Shown one piece after another: positions 38,901 through 44,900 of a DNA stretch of 64,000 nucleotides. The stretch is taken from assembly GCA_964016985.1 (NCBI GenBank), contig OZ024827.1, positions 78,877,835-78,941,834 of the forward strand, read 5' to 3'. Position numbers and translations under genes: made by a program. Source of the DNA: Anodontia alba (Eukaryota; Mollusca; Bivalvia; Lucinida; Lucinidae). Each line of letters starts with the position of its first letter. Position 1 is the first letter of the stretch. The notes under the pieces were generated by a model. It saw only the letters and a program-made list of their open reading frames with translations, had not been told where the DNA came from and did no database searches.

Positions 38901-41900
38901 CATATTTTTGAAACCCTTGTTTAGGGGCAACTTGGACCCCTTTGTAAACAATGCAAATTTAGGTGCCATTGCTCATACGAGCAATGGCACCTAAATTTTC
39001 ATTGTATACGAGCAATGGCACCTAAATTTTCATTGTTTACAGAAAGAAATGTTGTAATCTTCATAACGCCTTCATGGTGAGGAGATTAGGTTTGGGGAAA
39101 AACAACCATCTGACTTACGCCAGTCTTGCACTCAACCCTCGATATGTTTTCTTGGAGAAATAAGAAAAATATCAATGCTGTTTTTATCTAAAAAGCACCT
39201 TATCTGAAGCTTTAACCTCACATACTATGTATTGACCCTATATACATGTATCTGGACTCATTATGGGTAAAACTCCTCACCAAACTTATCCTAATAAATG
39301 TGTAGATATGTAGATTTGAATATGTGTCGATTCATTTGGCTACATGTACACTACAACCTCTTTATAACACAGTTCGTTATAACATGGATTAGGATATAAC
39401 ACGGCTCAAAAATGGATCCCAAAAATGTATAGATTATATTGAAAAAATGACCATAAATGGTCATTTTTCAATATGATCTATACATTTTTGTTTGGATATA
39501 ACACGGTTGTTTAACTAACACGGTTTACGTTATGGACCCCAACAACAGGGTTATAAAGGGGTTGTGGTGTACTTTGTAATGTGTCTCTGTCTCAAAAAAT
39601 CTGACTGAATGGCAGACAGTGTAGATCATTATCAAACTGCTTTATGAATTTGCATAGGCCTGTCTGTTTGAATATTCATAGCAAATAAGGAAGTTCCACA
39701 TATTATGACAATTATGGTGATTACAGCAAGTGACCAGGGGGTCATGTATAACCCCAGCTGGCACCACAGCCAAAACAAATGCAAAATTTCTAGGTCTTTG
39801 ACACTAATTTTTGTCAGCAGCAGCAATAAACTATAGTGTTGGGAATCGGTCAGAATTTCATAGTCAGTCATTGGTCGTGTAAAAGGCCTGATCAATATCA
39901 ATTGTTGACTTGTACATAGCTCTTAATAAGATGCTTTTTTCAATCCAAAAGAATTGATATTTTTCTTACTTCTCCATGAAACATAGCTACAGATAAGATG
40001 GGGTATCCACATAATATTTTTCTTATTTCTCAACGAAAACATATGTTGTGGTACTCATTAGAAGCGCCTTGATGAGGTGCTTCTAATGAGTACCCACAAC
40101 GTATGTTTTCATCAAGAAATAAGAAAGATATCAGCATTTTTCGGACAAAAAAAGCGCCTTATCTGTTATTATGATGAAAACATATGTTGTGGGTACTCTT
40201 TAGAAGCGTCTTGGTGAGGCACTTCTAATGAGTACCCACAACATATGTTTTAGTGGAGAAATAAGAAAAAAAAAAAAAACAGATTCCCACTTTTATCTAA
40301 ACTTCACTTGTACAAAAATATTTACATATTCATACTTTTTTATCCCTCTTCCAGGTACTTGTTCATAGCTCCAGATAAGGAGGGGGATCCATATTATTGA
40401 CCAGCAAGCAAATCATGCCGGTCTCTTAATATAGCTTTGGATTTTTACATATGGGAGTGTGTTCGATTAGCTCACTAAGGACTTTTTATATTTGCCAGGA
40501 TCGTCGGTTTGTGGCAATCCCGGCAAATATAAAAAAATCTTATTATAACTGTATTATAAACAGATTAATGTCTATTTTATTTTCATTTCTATCAAAACAT
40601 TTCATAAAGCTCAATAAAAACAAATATTAACTCTTTCAGTGCCAAATTTCAGATGACATTTGTCGTCTGCTTTTCTTTTTTAACAAACTATCGCTTGAAA
40701 AGAAGTTTACACATAAAGTTGAAAGATGAATGTCAAACAACGTAGATCCAGATGAGACGGCTCATATGAGCCATCTCATCTGGATCTATGCTGTTTGCAA
40801 AAGCCTATTATTATCGCCTGTGGCAGTGAAAGTTAAAGAAGCATGTTGTTGTTCAATTGTACCTATTACATTGAAAATTTATTAAACTTTAGTATACCCT
40901 TGTCCCATATCTCTATATAAACATGGACAAAATTTGCGCCGGTACTTAGACGTTTACGTCTAAATATTTTGTGTGGTATTTTTTAAGACTGACATGATCA
41001 ATCGGATGATCGATTAATTGATCGATAAATACCGCAAAAATGATTATCGTTACAGATTTGCTAAAACTCGATCATTTGATTTCTGTGGCTGTTACTTTAC
41101 CGTAATTACCCTTAGTATTCAGACACCTCAACACCTTACCATACTTAAATTAATTTGTGCATTTGTGGCATCTCATCTGGGTCTACACTGTTCGCTCATG
41201 CCTGTCTGGCCAAATGCATACAGTAAAGTATAACATATGGTAAGAGCCATGCTCAATCAGGTAAAATATTACCAAATCTTCAGTGATTACTAATCGATTA
41301 TCAATTACAATGGCAGCACAGATAATCGATTATTTTTTCAGTTCCGATTAGCCAGCCCTAGTATTTTTCTTATTTCTCTATGAAAACATATGATGTGGGT
41401 TCTCTGAAAACATATGATGTGGGTTCTCATCAGAAGCACCTCACATGTGAAGACTTTCAGATATATAGAAAAGGCATAAAAACATAACATAATGCTTTGA
41501 TGCAATATATGTAAACAAAAGTTCTAAGTCATATTACCGGTAAGGACCATACAAGTACAATGAAGAAAACATTAACCCTTAAAGTGCTTGACACAACTGC
41601 AGCAAACAACATTTTGACTTTTTTAAAGGTCAAACACTATATGGTAATTTTCTCAGAAAAATGGAAGATAAATACAAGAGGCCCATGGGCCACGGTTCGC
41701 TCACCTGAGTGACATAGCCACTGCAGACATGATCTGCGTTATGCAACATTTTTCCAATCCTACCAGAGCAACTAATGAAAAGATCATCATTTGAGCAGTT
41801 CTTAGTTTTGAAGAAGAATATACGGGCCTGACAGTCAATGGAGCATAATCATTTGAATAAACTATCAATCACATTTCAACAGTAGGATCAATGCGAAATC

Positions 41901-44900
41901 TGGTGGAAATTGGCTAAGTGGTTTCTGAAGAATCATGATTTTATACATGTAAACAGCACAGTGGCAGGGAAATATAATAAATATAAACAAGATGACGGCC
42001 ATCTTAGATTTCCAATCAGAACAATTTTTGGTCAAATGTCAATATACCTCCCGTCCCCGATGGCTTATGCAAAGATTCAGCCCCAAGGCATCCTCCGTTC
42101 TGGAGAAGAAGATTTTTAAAGGTTTTTACCATATATGGGCATGGCAGCCATCTTGGTCAACGAGCCATGACCATTTTAGCAATCTTTCATTCCCCAAACC
42201 TAAGGAGGCTCCATATGAAATTTGAGCAAAATTGGCCCAGAGGCTCCAGAGGAGATTTTTGATTGTGTTGGGGTTTAATGACACGTCAACCCTTGTGGGT
42301 CATTTTGTGTCGTCTCCCAGAGAAAGGGAGAAAAGAGATAGAAGAGATAGTAGAGGAGATGAAAGAGACGATTAGGGAAGAAATAGGAACAGGAATGAAA
42401 GTGAAGAAATAGAAGAAATAAAAACATTCCCCCTCTACCCTTACCTGCTACAAGGATAGCAGGCCTTGCCCAACTGTAAGCCAATTTCAGTTGGACACCC
42501 CGGTGACGTAAGATACACGACGCCATTGCCACTCCCGACCACCCCCGGCTCCAGAGGAGAAGTCGTTTGAAATTCTGAACATTTTTCCCATACAAATGCA
42601 TAAGGAAGCAAAATTTACCTTACCGTAAAAAGGTCAAATGTCAATGTACGACCATTATTTTAGCAACTTTGGTAGACCTCCTGTTTCTGATGACTTATGC
42701 AAAGATTCAGCCCCAAGGCATGCTCGGTTCTGGAGAAGAAGATTTTTAAAGGTTTTTACCATATATGGGCATGGCGGCCACCTTGGTCAACGAGCTGCGA
42801 CCATTTTAGCAATCTTTCATTCTCCCAACCTAAGGAGGCTCCATATGAAATTTGAGCAAAATTGGCCCAGAGGCTCCAGAGGAGAAGTCGTTTGAAATTC
42901 TGAACATTTTTCCCATACAAATGCATAAGGAAGCAAAATTTACCTTACCGTAAAAAAGTCAAATGTCAATGTACGACCATTATTTAAGCAACTTTGGTAG
43001 GCCTCCTGTTTCAGATGATATATGTAAAAGTTCAGCCATAAGGCATCCCCAGTTTTGGAGAACAAGATTTTTAAAGGTTTTTCCTATACAAATGCATAGG
43101 GAAGCAAACTTGACCTTGCCGTAAAAAGGTCAAATGTCAATATACGACCTTTATTTTAGCAATTTTGGTAGACCTCCCGTCCCTGATGACTTATGCAAAG
43201 ATTCAGCCCCAAGGCATCCTCCATTCTGGAGAAGAAGATTTTTAAAGGTTTTTACCATATATGGGCATGGTGGCCATCTTGGTCAACGAGCTGCAACCAT
43301 TTTAGCAATCTTTCATTCCCCCAACCTAAGGAGGCTCCATATGAAATTTGAGCAAAACTGGCCCAGAGGCTCCAGAGGAGAAGTCGTTTGATATTCTGAA
43401 CATTTTCCCCATACAAATGCATAAGGAAGCAAAATTGACCCTATCGTAAAAAGGTCAAATGTCAATGTACGACCATTATTTTGGCAAATTTGGTTGACCT
43501 CCTGTTTCTGATGATATATGTAAAGGTTCAGCCATAAGGCATCCTTGGTTTTGGAGAACAAGATTTTTAAAGGTTTTTCCCATACAAATGCATAGGGACG
43601 CAAAACTTGATCTTGCCGTAAAAAGGTCAAATGTCAATATACGACCTTTATTTTAGCAATTTTGGTAGACCTCCCGTCCCTGATGACTTATGCAAAGATT
43701 CAGCCCAAGGCATCCTCAGTTCTGGAGAAGAAGATTTTTAAAGGTTTTTACCATATATGGGGATGGCGGTCATCTTGGTCAATGGACCGCGACCATTTTA
43801 GCAACTTTTCGTTCCCCCAAACTAAGGAGGCTCCATATGTAATTTGAGCAAAATTGGCTCAGGGGCTTCAGAGGAGAAGTCGTTTGAAAATGTTAACGTA
43901 GGGACGCACGGACAGACGGATGACGGACGAAAAGTGATCACAATAGCTCATCCTGAGCATAGCTTAGGTGAGCTAAAAATAGAAGATAAAAAAAAAATGA
44001 TTGTTGTCTGCAAGTCTTGTTTATATGTTGAAGGGTTGACTGAAAACAACAGCTCAGAAAATTGTGTGAGACACTTACAGGGATGTAAAATTCCACTCGC
44101 CCAATGGCATTTGCAAGTAAATTTTAAGGCAGGGCAAGTGAGATTTTCAAAACTTTCTTCACTTTTTTGTCATTTTTAGCATCTAAATGAAAAATTTTGA
44201 CCATAAGGATGAGGAAGTTCTGAGGGAAATTTTACACTTCTGCAATAACATACAAAACCAGGCAGCTAGCTTTCTTCTGTTTTTCTTCCCCCTTTACATT
44301 AATTTTGTAAATTATAATTAAGAACTCTTTTTGTAGGTATACCTACCATCTTCGAAAGAGAGAGCACCACTATAAACAAGAGCAGTTATTTCCCCTAAAC
44401 TGAAGCCAATTGCTGTTGTACATCTCTCATGAGCCTGAAATAAAACAATATGCTTAAGCTAGTCATCATCAGAACTTCCTTTTCAAAAGGCACTGCGGTA
44501 TTAAATGTCCTAAAATTTAGAACACCAAAGTTTCACCAAAATGGCTTCTGCAAGCAGTGCAGACCCAGATCAGACTGCTCCTGATGGAGCAGTCTGATCC
44601 GGGTTTACACTGTTTGCCATTCCAATAAATACTTTGGGAAATAATTGCATAAAAAGCACCGTTTAAGCCCAAAAAGTATGGAATAAGGTGTTGGAAATTT
44701 TAGGATGTTTACCATAGGTGCACAACACAGTGTACTGAGTGTAGTACACATACACGTGCACTTGCACAGATTGGTTAGTGTATTCAGTGTTTACTTTACA
44801 TTCTAGTGAAACAGAAAACTTTCAGCAAACACAAAATTGTCAATATGGTTTTTGTTTACCTCCCTTTTAAAAAGAAGTCTACTCAAATAGTTCCAAATAA

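Noticed and set aside
42275..42601. 108-codon open frame on the - strand
   Set aside because: It falls within the second SINE-like family, which recurs at 46910 with a broken frame.
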